From positions 248,001 to 312,000 of the forward strand of contig NC_026486.1 of NCBI RefSeq assembly GCF_000328475.2: a DNA stretch of 64,000 nt, in the 5' to 3' direction. Within the stretch, counting starts at the first letter, position 1, and the number at the start of each line of letters is the position of its first letter. Position numbers and translations under genes: made by a program. Below, piece after piece: positions 40,501 through 49,508 of the stretch. Below the pieces are notes generated by a model that saw only the letters and a list, made by a program, of their open reading frames with translations, was not told the DNA's origin and searched no databases. This DNA is from Mycosarcoma maydis. Lineage: Eukaryota > Basidiomycota > Ustilaginomycetes > Ustilaginales.

Positions 40501-40989
40501 GAGATCCGAAGCCCACTCTGTTGCCAAGCTAATCACGCCCATGTTAAGACCAATGAGGATGCCGACGAGCACGATCACGCCGCTATCCGTAAATGCTGAC
40601 GAGGCGCTCTTGACGATGCCCCAAACCAACCAAGCTCTTCTGCCCCAGGGACCTCTGGACCACCACCTCGGTGGAACACCGCCTCTTCCAAATCCAATGT
40701 GGCCCCAAGCAGCGTCTGCGTTGCCGAGGTGCGCGTTGGAAGAAGAAGAAACAAAGTGCGCAGAGGCGGCTTGTCGTTCTCGAGCAAGACGATTTCGTTC
40801 GCGCGTGTTATCGACGACCCAGTCGACGGTGGAGAAGGATTCATAGCGGCGGATCTCGTCGAGCGCTTCGTCATCGTCGACGACCGTAGCGGCCTTGGAG
40901 GTGTAGACGCGCGATGTGCTGGGGAAAAATGCGGCTGTGGGTGAGGGCGCCAACGCCGCGCTCGGTTTGCTATGGGGTGAAGCGTTCAT
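37594..40989 (-). CDS. CLC-family chloride/proton exchanger (Gef1/CLC-3-like)
   Basis: 1131 residues from the ATG at 40989 (MNASPHSKPSAALAP). CLC signatures in order are GSGISEIKCILAGFVI, GKEGPAVHVACCIGN (with the gating Glu), GVLFSLEEMAYNFP (with the proton-pathway Glu, indicating an exchanger rather than a channel), KVPAGIFVPSMAIGATFGR, and GAAAALAGVTRITVAVVVIMFELTG. Two CBS domains follow, near about 760-815 and 995-1050 (PLETVMDMFKNLGPRVILVV). They are separated by a roughly 120-residue Ser/Asp-rich insert. The protein probably acidifies or ion-balances Golgi, endosome or vacuole membranes, supplying copper to secreted oxidases as yeast Gef1 does. An open frame continues 46 codons upstream but begins with GTG and runs towards a repeat, so I exclude it. 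Confidence 0.95.
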   Translation of the reverse strand: MNASPHSKPSAALAPSPTAAFFPSTSRVYTSKAATVVDDDEALDEIRRYESFSTVDWVVDNTRERNRLARERQAASAHFVSSSSNAHLGNADAAWGHIGFGRGGVPPRWWSRGPWGRRAWLVWGIVKSASSAFTDSGVIVLVGILIGLNMGVISLATEWASDLKQGYCSSGWWLNQKFCCWEMMDQAGPGGAPLPAAAKALATATVTVTASIGAAAAATDSAPILPATPAATPTAAIRAVAQEAYNLTIRAIPDHQLWSRSAQDVIQDGFGTGLRLLSRAEGAASGAGDLSETCTDWVRWSKWSFPAWIIYMLFAGLLSFICAHLVKSFAPYAAGSGISEIKCILAGFVINGYLGFWTLAIKSLTLPLAIASGLSVGKEGPAVHVACCIGNVVASFFRSFNRSQAKMRELLTASSAAGVAVAFGSPIGGVLFSLEEMAYNFPASTMWRSFLCALAATVTLSFMNPFRTGKLVLFQVSYDRDWHYFEIMFYILIGIFGGLYGAFVIKYNLQVQSFRRSYLVKHGVSEVVVLATLTAFVGYANKFLRIDMTESLEILFRECEGGGDYDNLCQSWAQWRMVNSLLLATVLRTALVIVSYGCKVPAGIFVPSMAIGATFGRMVGILVKALYNAFPHWSLFSACQPDVPCITPGTYAFLGAAAALAGVTRITVAVVVIMFELTGALTYILPTMIVVGITKGVADWFSRGGIAEQMIKFSGYPFLDKDDHNFGIPVADVMRVCPQVLFASGMKLSELEGKLADGSYKGFPLVLAKHDATLLGYVGKVELRYAIGKARRARALDGDTLCLFSVGPNALDRADGVESSAHGAQQQQPDLLSVASLPTTAAADRAVREDMLSRFSGATGAGSASGLGSTSATGVASQRRHESESLIGQLDVEDDRSSAPSYRSRVDAGDNMSSSSDDDAVVGNAGGGVDGESDLDKLELGGWIDPTPLIVQPGMPLETVMDMFKNLGPRVILVVEYGRLSGLVTVKDVLKRIAMQEKAEAAARTAAAAGLPMSGSANSFTGEGAGAGGGELEALLKEAYEWAQEKWALISPRIERISARRASASRGGAPGSQAGQARYSHLRESTEDRYDDSDAVAEDMPMHSTRQTSATKNTRSEHHQFVLGAQDDDDE

Positions 40990-41489
40990 GTCGGTCGCAT
41001 TGCGTGCTACACCCCGGATCTGCACTTTGGGAGGACGAGCGTCGACGGTGGATATGATGATAGTTGAGCGACAGAACAAGATTCGAGCTGGCGCGACCAA
41101 CCAACAGTCACGAGTGTCGCTCACCACTTCCTAATCGTAAATCGTGAATCGTGAATCGTGAATCGTGAACGGGATTTGCGAACGATACAAAAGATTCACG
41201 ATTAAGTTAAGTTAATCACGAGAATGTGTAACAATTGTGAATTCGTGATTTGGTCCGAGCACGATTGTGATTCTGCATTCGTGATTTCGTCCCGCTCGCA
41301 CAGGCACGCGGTCGACAACACGCAAAAAGCAGGTCTCAACGCGCAGCTCACCACCACGCTCAACCGTTTTCTTCTCACACAAACCCATGAAAGCATACTC
41401 GTCACTGTAACCATGTCGAGATGCCAAGATAGAACAAACACAAATAAGCTTGGAAATAGTATGCTAAAATCGATGATGCAGCTGAAGCA
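40990..41489. other. Spacer upstream of the CLC gene
   Basis: 500 bp that should include the CLC promoter and the Cyp6 3' end (both genes on the minus strand). It contains the heptamer array at 41133-41169 and single CACGATT copies up to about 41290. Confidence 0.55.
41133..41169. repeat. AATCGTG heptamer array, about five copies
   Basis: One AATCGTA followed by four AATCGTG copies in direct tandem. An opposite-orientation ATTCACGATT follows at about 41191-41202, making a loose inverted pair. Confidence 0.9.
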
Positions 41490-43145
41490 TCACCGGCGTG
41501 AACCATCACGGGAACGTTGGCGATCATCATGTCGCCGTCTGTCCTCAGTCCTGCGTCGATGTTCGCGTTCACGATCACGATCACGATCACGATCACGATC
41601 ACGATCACGATCATGGCGTGAACGCTCAGATCTTCTGTCCTCGTCTCGACGAGCTGCGGTTGAACTGCTGTCGTGACGCCTGGTATGCTCGTCGTGTCTT
41701 GTATGGGAATGCGCTTCGTAACGACATTTCGACTCGCCTTCGTCCGAAGGTCTAACATGTCGACTGAGGTGATGACGCTCGTGATCGCGGTGTGAATCAT
41801 GACGTTCGGATCGTGAGCGGCTTTGCTGGGGTACATCGTCGTGATGGCGTCTCGACCTTTTGTTCGACCGGTCTCTTGTGTCGTCGTTGCTTTCTCTGTA
41901 GCTCCGCTCGCTGTCTTGTCGGCTATGCCAAGAGCTTGTGTCCCCTCTAGCTGTAGGCTGGTCGCGTCGATCGTGCCGTCGATCATCACCTCGCTTCTGA
42001 TATCCACCTGCGTTTGGTCTGTACGAGTCGACGCTTTGTTCATCCGCACCCGATTGGTAATGCGCTCTCGGCGCGTCGCTCCCGGCATTCCTCTTTTTCA
42101 CCCAATCGCCATGCAATCGACTTACACTCTGCGAGAAATCCACCCAGATCCTTCGATCGTCCACGAGCACATTCTGCATCTTGAAGTACGCCCTCTCCGC
42201 ATCGTCCTTTTTATCAAACTCGATAAACGCGTATTGCAACGAATCTCCGGTTTTTTTGTCCTTGATCACTTCGCACGATAAGATCTTGCCGAACCGCGAG
42301 AAGATGAGCTCTAGATCGTCGCTGCGGGTGACAGGATTGAGCTTGCAGACGAAGAGGATGTTTTCGGGAGGGCGAATTTCGGCGAAAGGTAGATCACCGA
42401 CCATTTCGAGTGTGAGCGCGGCAGCGTTGGTGTCGGCGTTGCGGCGCATTTCTTCTTTCGAAGCGGGATCGACGTCCGAGTGAACATCTTCATCGTCGGC
42501 GAGGCGAAGAGCGCGAACCTGGCAAGGCGTTGGTGAAGGCGATCGGGATGGGGCACAAAATCCGTCCGGGTCAGCGAACGGGTCTTCGAGAACAACAACG
42601 TGTCGGATACGAATATCTCTGAGCGGTCGCTTCTGGTCGTCTGTGAAGGCGTGATTAATCTTGTCGAGCGTCCCACCTGGTTCGTGTCCTTCGACGACCA
42701 TACCAAACGGAGCATGCCTTCCATCAAGATAATCCAGTTCGTCTTTCAACGTTACGAAGAACTGCGACCCGGCAAGCAGCTCGCATGAGCCACCCTCACC
42801 GTCCTCATCTGCTCCCTGGACGTGCTTGCGAAAACATGCAAACGATACCGTCCCCTTTTTCAAATGCTTGAGCTGACCATCCGAAGACTCTGGTGTGAAA
42901 TACGTGCTCGTCGAGCTGTCCTGTGATGTCGATGGTAGTTGCGACCAGATGCTAGCTCCTCCTTTGCCTGTATTGCTCGGATCGCCCGTCTGAGCCAGAA
43001 AGTCCTTTTCGACGCGGAAGAACGCGTTGAGTTTGTAGTAGTGCTTCGAACAGAGCTTGAGAAAGTTGGTGCATGAGCGTGGCGCGAGCTCTGTGTGAAG
43101 GTCGATCACAATGTCACCTAGCGACGTCTCGAGAAGGACGCTCAT
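41490..43145 (-). CDS. CYP6: Cyclophilin-RRM protein Cyp6 / PPIL4
   Basis: 551 residues starting [19 protein letters not shown]; the upstream in-frame codon is TTG, so 43145 is the start. An N-terminal cyclophilin domain (residues 1-175) has [19 protein letters not shown] and [10 protein letters not shown]. Tyr replaces the Trp that binds cyclosporin in CypA, as in other PPIL4 proteins. An RRM follows at about 240-320 ([38 protein letters not shown]). The C-terminal roughly 200 residues are rich in Arg, Asp, His and Ser, with an Arg-Asp dipeptide run encoded by a GATCAC hexamer tract (41568-41612). The family associates with the spliceosome and nuclear RNA. The size and order of domains match PPIL4. 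Confidence 0.95.
   Translation of the reverse strand: MSVLLETSLGDIVIDLHTELAPRSCTNFLKLCSKHYYKLNAFFRVEKDFLAQTGDPSNTGKGGASIWSQLPSTSQDSSTSTYFTPESSDGQLKHLKKGTVSFACFRKHVQGADEDGEGGSCELLAGSQFFVTLKDELDYLDGRHAPFGMVVEGHEPGGTLDKINHAFTDDQKRPLRDIRIRHVVVLEDPFADPDGFCAPSRSPSPTPCQVRALRLADDEDVHSDVDPASKEEMRRNADTNAAALTLEMVGDLPFAEIRPPENILFVCKLNPVTRSDDLELIFSRFGKILSCEVIKDKKTGDSLQYAFIEFDKKDDAERAYFKMQNVLVDDRRIWVDFSQSVSRLHGDWVKKRNAGSDAPRAHYQSGADEQSVDSYRPNAGGYQKRGDDRRHDRRDQPTARGDTSSWHSRQDSERSYRESNDDTRDRSNKRSRRHHDDVPQQSRSRSERHDSHRDHERHHLSRHVRPSDEGESKCRYEAHSHTRHDEHTRRHDSSSTAARRDEDRRSERSRHDRDRDRDRDRDRDREREHRRRTEDRRRHDDRQRSRDGSRR
41568..41612. repeat. (GATCAC)n hexamer tract inside the Cyp6 coding sequence
   Basis: Seven to eight GATCAC copies on the plus strand encode an Arg-Asp dipeptide run on the minus strand. 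The period of six keeps the reading frame under expansion or contraction. Confidence 0.9.
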
Positions 43146-43816
43146 CCTGATCGGCCGGATACGGTAGTACTTTTCGTTCAAGTGCCGTCGTTCCGGGTTC
43201 TAGGCGTTTGTGCGCAGCCTGTCGACAGAAGAGCTAACAGTGTCAGCCCCTCATCTCACGCTGCTTATGATGCCTCGTGTCGATGCGGTGAACAAGCAAC
43301 CAACAGTCACGAGTTTCACCTTCACGTTGACAAGAACAACACTCGCGACTCAAAATCGCCAACCGAATCAATCGTGAATCGTGAATCGAGAATCATAAAT
43401 TGTGAACCACGAATCCTCGCCGCTACTCAGCCATCGTCCATGTGGAGGCGATACGCTACAAGCACCGACAAAACCACGAATTTCGATTTTCGACGCACCA
43501 CACAATCAGAATCGTACTTGCAAATTCTGTGTGAATCGTCAAGATCAAAGATCGAATCAACAGCGCAGCGTAACTCGGCGCAGCACAGCGCATATCTCTG
43601 GCCAGCTACACACTCACGACAAGACGTCACGCATCTTGAGCCAAAAGAGGATACGCACAGTCGCTTTCTTCCAAGTGGTGCTTCTGAACTAGTATCAATA
43701 CGATCAAGAACAGGCTGTACAAATGAGCGTTGGTCTGGCAGCGCAGCGAGCATTCGGCGACAAGTCGCGATGCGCCATGTAAACAAGCGCTCGGCGGCAT
43801 GGACTACATTGGAAGT
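43146..43816. other. Spacer upstream of Cyp6
   Basis: 670 bp holding the Cyp6 promoter and the Kes1 3' region. AATCGTG-type copies occur at about 43370-43400. A 212-codon plus-strand ORF overlaps but shows no protein-like composition. Confidence 0.5.
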
Positions 43817-44968
43817 CTAATGAACGCGAGGCTTGCTGCGGTATCCATCCTCTGTAGCAGGCTGACCCTTGAACATGGCAGCCAGTTGCGAGTATTCCTG
43901 ATCATTGTCGAGGTGAACAAAGCGCTCGAGCTGATGTGGCGTGCCTGCAGCCGCCTCATCCTTCCTCTTCTGCCTCTGCGCATTCTCGATCCTCGCCTTG
44001 TCCTTGGAAGCCGTTTCAAAATCTCCAGAGCGGATACCGTGGGCTACCGTCTTCCACACTTTACGACTCTCCATCTCTCCCTGTTGCTCTACCGCTTCCA
44101 CCGAGACCTCTTCGCGCTGCGTTGATGCATCCCAGAACAGTTCGTTGCTGCCACCCGAGACCGACTTGCCCTTGTACTTGCTGACACCAGCCCACTCGCC
44201 CTCTACCGTGTAGAGTGCATTGCCTCCGGCGCCGATGGTCGCCTTGAACGAGTGCGCCTTGCCCGAAAAGTAGCCTTTGCCCGTGTACGACAGTGTGGTT
44301 AGGAGACAGGTGGTGGATTGGATGTACGAGTTGCCCGTCAATTCGACGTACGGCGCACCGTACCAGAGACCCTCGATGAGCAGGTTGGGAAGTGTGATGA
44401 GATAAAGTTCCTCCTTGTCGCTTCCGGCGAGCTTGACGCGCAAGATGGCATGTCCGACCTGCTTGACCTGGATCGTGCGTCCTGAGAACGACGTCTTTTG
44501 CGCACAGTGACCCTCGAGCGTGACACCCGCCTTTCTGTTCTCAATGTGGTACGCGGTGACAGGAGGATGGTGAGAAACCTGCTCTGCAGTGAGCGTGGTT
44601 TCACCGCGATCGTTCTTGTCGGGCCACTTGCCGAGGAAGAGTTCGCCAAGGATCGGGTTGAGTGGCTTCTTTTCCGAGCCCATCGAAGTGTTACGAGCAG
44701 TAAATTGACCCTTGAGTGTACCGATGAACCACTTGAGCACGAGGTTCATGCGCTCGATCTCGTCCTTCCCTGTCGAGATCTTGGCAAACTCATCCGGGTG
44801 CTCACCCCAGTAGGCTGGGAACTCGACCAGCGAGACGGGAGACAGGATGAACGAGGGTGCGGTGAGAGAGGACAAATCGCCCGAGAATGTGGCGATCTGC
44901 TTGAGGAATTGGCCCCAACCCTGTCGCTGCTCCTTGGGGACAGCCTCTCCGATGTCTTCTTCGCCCAT
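43817..44968 (-). CDS. KES1: Oxysterol-binding protein Kes1/Osh4-type
   Basis: 383 residues, a stand-alone ORD without PH or ankyrin domains. Visible landmarks are SGDLSSLTAPSFILSPVSLVEFPAYW (lid and early strands), RMNLVLKWFIGTLKGQFTA, KKPLNPILGELFLGKW, and the fingerprint AEQVSHHPPVTAY (about 132). LITLPNLLIEGLWYGAPYVEL and the C-terminal WKTVAHGIRSGDFETASKDKARIE followed by QRQKRKDE complete the fold. Osh4/Kes1 exchanges ergosterol for PI4P between ER and Golgi membranes and restrains Sec14-dependent Golgi export. Length agrees with yeast Kes1 (434) and shorter fungal members. The start ATG is the first in frame. Confidence 0.96.
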   Translation of the reverse strand: MGEEDIGEAVPKEQRQGWGQFLKQIATFSGDLSSLTAPSFILSPVSLVEFPAYWGEHPDEFAKISTGKDEIERMNLVLKWFIGTLKGQFTARNTSMGSEKKPLNPILGELFLGKWPDKNDRGETTLTAEQVSHHPPVTAYHIENRKAGVTLEGHCAQKTSFSGRTIQVKQVGHAILRVKLAGSDKEELYLITLPNLLIEGLWYGAPYVELTGNSYIQSTTCLLTTLSYTGKGYFSGKAHSFKATIGAGGNALYTVEGEWAGVSKYKGKSVSGGSNELFWDASTQREEVSVEAVEQQGEMESRKVWKTVAHGIRSGDFETASKDKARIENAQRQKRKDEAAAGTPHQLERFVHLDNDQEYSQLAAMFKGQPATEDGYRSKPRVH

Positions 44969-45864
44969 GATTGCTGAGTGTCTGAAAAGAGGGAGGGTTC
45001 TGTGTTGTGCTGGTTCAATGAAGGTGTCACTCGCAAGGTAATGATGCGTCAGCTATGATTTTGATGCTCGCAGAACCGATTCGTGTGTGATGGGACAATT
45101 GTGAGCGAGGCTGTCGTGAGTCGCGAGTGTTGGACAATCACGAATGGCGCGCAACCAGGCTTCACGCTTCGTGCTTGGGTTGTAAGCCGATTCGATTCGC
45201 TCAACTCAAAATCACACCGCCTGTGAGCACGCAGGTGTGATGTGCGCAGTGTGGAGCAGCTCTCGTCACGCCTACACGCTTGTCAGTCGTGAATTGGCCT
45301 GTGCTTGTCTGCGCCCTCTCACGTCTCTTGCCCCTAACGTTAATTAATCGTGAATGCAATAAGTTACGTGATAGTTCTCGCCAGTTTTGATGAGCATCGG
45401 CAGCCTTGACATCCACGTTTTCAGTTTGTGAGTCTCGTCCAAACACGTGACACCATGCACCAAAACGCACTCAAGTAAACTCGTTCGGCGTAACATCGGC
45501 TACCGATTTTCACGTTTCATGTCTTGTGTCTGCTACTCACGACTCGTGACTGCTCGTGTCTTTGTTCTGTATTCCCCCATTCCTGCTCGTCATCAACGGT
45601 GCATCTGACGCACATCTTTTGACGAGCGTCTTGCCTGTTCTGCCTCATGCTGAGCAGCAGCAGACTGGCTCTGCTTTCCAGTGCTTTGGCGGATGCAGCG
45701 GCGGCAGTATTGTTGATGAAAGTGGTTGTGATGCATTGCGATTACGAGCACGAGAGATGAAAAGGGGAATCCTAGAGTACAGATGGGTCAGATTTTACAG
45801 ATAGGGGCGAGACTTTCAGAGATGGCGGTGATGAGAAAAAGCGTGTGGGCACCTTGCACACGAC
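44969..45864. other. Spacer between Kes1 and Chk1
   Basis: About 900 bp between two minus-strand genes. It contains scattered heptamer-related words (near 45115, 45350, 45540) and the Kes1 promoter. No ORF here is convincing. Confidence 0.5.
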
Positions 45865-47853
45865 TCACGTCGAGATGATTGTTTGCATGATCTCGGGGCG
45901 ACGGCAAACCTCTCGGAAGAGTCTCCGCCATTCCAATGGATCGCCTTTGCCTTTCTTCATCACCACCAGACACTTTGCTGCATTTCGATCCGGTGCAGAT
46001 GCCGAATCTGACGTACTATCCGGTGCAGCCAGGTTCTCGACGTATACTTCTCCTCGCAAGACACACTTGCGCCTGTCCATAGTCTTCAGCCGAATACGCG
46101 CGCCTCTAGATCCGATCAGAAGCCTCTTGCTGCCACCAGTCGGGCGAGAACTGTCGTCGCTCGGAACTGTGGTCTCGGGCTCTCCGTCGGCCATAAAGTT
46201 GTACGCTTCCTCCAGCTCTAGCTCTTCCTGATCGCCGATCGCTTGGTGTGCATTCAAAACAGCGAGTCTGTCGAGCACATCAATGATAAGCGCCAGAATC
46301 GTTGCTGCAGAGGCCGAAGAAAAGAAACGCGTGAGATGGGGCGAGAAGCGCAGATGCGAACTACCGGTACCAGCAACGTGAGTGAGCGCTTCAAATTGGG
46401 TAAAGTGATTGAGCGCTTGCGTAAATTGTGATGCGCCTGGTAAGGCCATATCGTAACCCGAGCCACTGGCGGTGGTAGAGAATTCGGCTCGACGCGATGA
46501 AATGTGCTGGCTCATGGCTAAGCGACGTGACATGTCGTCGCTGGCAAACGCAGGCATTGCAGTTGACGAAGGAAGAGGCAGTCCTCCGCCAGGACCTGTA
46601 TCGTCCGCCCAGCCACGTGCGACAGCCCTTGCTGCCAAGTCAAAGGAGCTCGTTAGAATTGCATCCGGTTGAGTCAAGGACACGTTCTCAGGTACCTGTG
46701 CTCGCTGACCATCAGAGTGAAGGTCGAGTCGACGTGCAGCAGCAGCTGCGGCCCCGTTCACTTCGACTATGATGTCGCCCGAGACGGCAAGACCCTGCAA
46801 GAGTTTCTCTGCCAGATTGACGGGGTCGTTGCATTTCCCCTTCTGCGTCATGAGGTCGTTAGCACGCTTGAACCAGCGATGGCGTCGAATGCCTTCAAAG
46901 GTGATGCGTTTCTCTGGAGTGGGATGCATCATCTTTTTGAGCAGCGACAGCGCGTCCTGAGGAATCCTGGGCCATGGGTCGTACTCAAACAGCTTTCCAG
47001 TGCGGTAGGCGCTGTACTCGGGCGATCTGGACGTGGGCTCGTCCCAAGGCGTGCTGCCGACGAGCATAGCGAAGAGCACCACGCCGGAGCTCCACACGTC
47101 GACAGGCTCACCACGATACGGTTTGCCGTTCATCTCGGGTGCAATGTAAGGCAAAGAACCACATGCACCCGTCAGCTCTCGCTCCTTGCCTTTGTACTTG
47201 TAAACGGAGCAGAGGCCAAAGTCGGCAATCTTGAGGTTACCCTCTGCATCGAGCAGCATGTTTTCCGGCTTGATGTCGCGGTGCGTGACGCCTTGGGAGT
47301 GGATGTATTCCAGACCTGCCAGCAGCTGCTGAAAGTAGAAATGGGCGAGATCCTCTTCAACACCATAGTCTGGCGCAATCTTGTCAAAGAGATCGCCACC
47401 AGCTCCGAGTTCAAGCACCATGTAAAGACCCGGTACGTAGTTTTGATCGTGCGAGGGAGAGCTGAGCATCTGTTGGCGTTCCTTGTCGCGAGCCCGGATG
47501 GATTCCTTGGTAGTGGCGACAGCTTCACCCATCAAGATACCCTTTTCTTTGCCTGCATTTCCGTTCTTGTCCACTCCGCGTTCGACAGCTCCGAGAAATT
47601 CGAGGACGTTGGGGTGTTTGAGAATAGAGTGTACCTGCACCTCCTTCTGCAAAGCTCGACGGTCGATCGGATACTTGTTGGAACGGTTCGGGGCATATGA
47701 GATGACCTTGATGGCTGCAACGCTATGAGACTCGGAGGATGGGTTGACGGCACGGAACACTTTGCTGAAACCGCCTCCGCCGATGAGCTGCACAATGCGG
47801 TAGTCGAGTACAGGCGGATACGACTGTCCTGTTGAAGATTTTGGAATGGTCAT
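45865..47853 (-). CDS. chk1: Checkpoint kinase Chk1
   Basis: 662 residues. The kinase domain (about 18-335) has the glycine loop LIGGGGFSKVFRA, VAAIKVI with the catalytic Lys, GVTHRDIKPENMLLD (about 195), IADFGLCSVYKYKGKERELTGACGSLPY and VDVWSSGVVLFAMLVGSTPWDEP; these match CHK1 (THRDIKPEN, CGTLPYVAPE, ELPWDQP). The C-terminal regulatory KA1-like part includes LTRFFSSASAATILALIIDVL, RLLIGSRGARIRLKTMDRRKC and LVVMKKGKGDPLEWRRLFRE, typical of Chk1 enzymes. Chk1 relays ATR signals to Cdc25/Wee1 and, in Ustilago maydis, also controls the cell cycle during infection (family knowledge). Compared with human CHK1 there is a roughly 50-residue insert between strands beta-4 and beta-5. It is divergent to CSN7. 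Confidence 0.93.
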   Translation of the reverse strand: MTIPKSSTGQSYPPVLDYRIVQLIGGGGFSKVFRAVNPSSESHSVAAIKVISYAPNRSNKYPIDRRALQKEVQVHSILKHPNVLEFLGAVERGVDKNGNAGKEKGILMGEAVATTKESIRARDKERQQMLSSPSHDQNYVPGLYMVLELGAGGDLFDKIAPDYGVEEDLAHFYFQQLLAGLEYIHSQGVTHRDIKPENMLLDAEGNLKIADFGLCSVYKYKGKERELTGACGSLPYIAPEMNGKPYRGEPVDVWSSGVVLFAMLVGSTPWDEPTSRSPEYSAYRTGKLFEYDPWPRIPQDALSLLKKMMHPTPEKRITFEGIRRHRWFKRANDLMTQKGKCNDPVNLAEKLLQGLAVSGDIIVEVNGAAAAAARRLDLHSDGQRAQVPENVSLTQPDAILTSSFDLAARAVARGWADDTGPGGGLPLPSSTAMPAFASDDMSRRLAMSQHISSRRAEFSTTASGSGYDMALPGASQFTQALNHFTQFEALTHVAGTGSSHLRFSPHLTRFFSSASAATILALIIDVLDRLAVLNAHQAIGDQEELELEEAYNFMADGEPETTVPSDDSSRPTGGSKRLLIGSRGARIRLKTMDRRKCVLRGEVYVENLAAPDSTSDSASAPDRNAAKCLVVMKKGKGDPLEWRRLFREVCRRPEIMQTIIST

Positions 47854-48338
47854 TGTGTGGTTTTGCGAGCAGCAGCAGCTATGGTCTGGTATTCGATGGA
47901 GTGCTGCGAACTGCCACTGCGTCTAGAGGTGTTGGTGGTCGTCGAAGCTGGACACCGTGGAGCGGTTATGCGTGTTGGTTTGTCAACCGATTTTCCCCCC
48001 TTTCTCAGTTGTGAGTGTTGGTGGCGACTGCGACTGGCCAAGCTGAGCTGTCGCGACTGACGCGTCGAGTAGAGTGCAGAATCGACTCAGCCTCCACGAT
48101 CTCACATTTCGGCGTTTTAATCGTCACGCGTGGTTCGTAGTCACGAGTGAGTTCCACGTTTTGTTAAATCACGAATCACGAATCACGAATCTGTGAATGT
48201 CGCGCGGACCATCACGCATGATGCAGTTGTGCACTCAGCTTCTGAAACACACTCTCCTCCACTTGACACCTGCTCCTCGCTGTCATCTCGTATCGTCCTC
48301 CGATCTCGTTTGCCCATTCTGGGATTGAGAAACCCATC
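47854..48338. other. Divergent promoter between Chk1 and CSN7
   Basis: 485 bp. It ends with an AATCACG heptamer triplet (48168-48192), about 150 bp from the CSN7 start. No other element was identified. Confidence 0.5.
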
Positions 48339-49259
48339 ATGGCAGCAGTAGCATCGGTGCTGGCGGCGCCTTTGACATCCACGGACCGCCTTGAAGCGCT
48401 GCTGCTCGTCGCTCGATCTACAAAGCCGCGTGGTGCAGCAGCAGTGAATCTCATCCATCAAGCTGTCTCTGCTCCTGGCGTCTTCTTCTTTGGCGAGCTA
48501 TTCGACGTAGCAGGTGTTGCGGAACTGTCGATGTCTTCCGAAATACACCTTGTGGCCGGCTATCAGCTACTATGTCTCTTCTCGTACGGCACATACACCG
48601 ATTACGTGCATCTGAATCGATCTGGTTGTGTACCAGAACTGTCCAGAGATGAGCTGCAGAAACTTCGACAGCTGACGCTGCTATCTCTAGCGAGTCAACA
48701 CAAGGCTCTATCATACGCATTACTCCACAAAGCCGTCGGTATCCCCCCGGACAACAGCAGGGAATTGGAGGACCTCATCATCGAAACTATCTATGCAGGC
48801 TTGATCTCAGGCAAGCTGAACGAACTACAGTCGAGATTCGAAATACACCACGTTCAAGGTCGAGATGTTCCGCATCCCTCTCTGATGTCATCACCAGCAT
48901 TATCTGCGCTGTCATCTCTCAGCAGTAGCACGCCCCAACTGGATCAGATCGTTGCATCACTCCAGAACTGGCAGTCTTGCACGGTATCTGTGTTGCAAAG
49001 TCTACAATCACGGATGGATGAAACCCGTCACAGTGCCGCCGATTCAGCCCTCCAACACCAGCAGCATCGCCAAGCACTGCTGCACAACTTGATCGAATCG
49101 CAGCACCTGCTCGAAAGCCAGCAGCAGCAGCAGCAGCCAAAAAAGGGAAAGAGTGCAGCCAATCCGATGGACATCGATGACGTCGATAATCCATGGGCCG
49201 CACCCAAGAAGAAGGCTACCGTCGCAGGCGCCAGGGGTAGCAAACGGTCCCGCGCTTGA
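48339..49259 (+). CDS. CSN7: COP9 signalosome subunit 7
   Basis: 306 residues. The PCI domain resembles CSN7A/B throughout: LEALLLVARSTKPRGAAAVNLIHQA, APGVFFFGELFDVAGVAEL (about 46-65), LLCLFSYGTYTDYVHL, LPELS-equivalent VPELSRDELQKLRQLTLLSLAS, and RELEDLIIETIYAGLISGKLNE (about 140-160). The typical RDV and a coiled-coil tail with a Gln-rich run (around 260) follow. The end carries a basic SKRSRA-like nuclear localisation patch. CSN removes NEDD8 from cullins, so this protein and CAND1 at the left end act on the same targets. Length is close to human CSN7A (275). Confidence 0.92.
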   Translation: MAAVASVLAAPLTSTDRLEALLLVARSTKPRGAAAVNLIHQAVSAPGVFFFGELFDVAGVAELSMSSEIHLVAGYQLLCLFSYGTYTDYVHLNRSGCVPELSRDELQKLRQLTLLSLASQHKALSYALLHKAVGIPPDNSRELEDLIIETIYAGLISGKLNELQSRFEIHHVQGRDVPHPSLMSSPALSALSSLSSSTPQLDQIVASLQNWQSCTVSVLQSLQSRMDETRHSAADSALQHQQHRQALLHNLIESQHLLESQQQQQQPKKGKSAANPMDIDDVDNPWAAPKKKATVAGARGSKRSRA

Positions 49260-49508
49260 GACACAGCCATCTGCGCCGAGTTCAACACCCTTTCTTCGAC
49301 CAGCGGAAGCTATCACACAGTTCAAGCAATCACAACTGCAATTGACAGCATTTTGCGATACAGACCGCATATCATGACGAGCGACATTCGTGATTGACTT
49401 GGTCAAAGACATCAATGAGCGTGCTCCAACGGTCTTGAGTTGTTTCAAAAGCGAACCGCTCCAATCGAATCGAATCGAATCGATGCGAGCAAAACGCCAG
49501 TGACGCGA
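49260..49508. repeat. Convergent spacer with (AATCG)n
   Basis: A 249-bp spacer whose notable feature is about five AATCG pentamers at 49457-49481. The unit is one truncated form of the AATCGTG heptamer seen elsewhere. Confidence 0.7.

Noticed and set aside
40990..41127. In-frame extension of the CLC gene by 46 codons
   Set aside because: The first codon is GTG, not ATG, and the residues have no membrane-protein or low-complexity pattern continuous with the gene.
43182..43820. 212-codon plus-strand ORF upstream of Cyp6
   Set aside because: The composition is that of random intergenic sequence, it contains AATCGTG repeat translation, and it overlaps the promoter of Cyp6.
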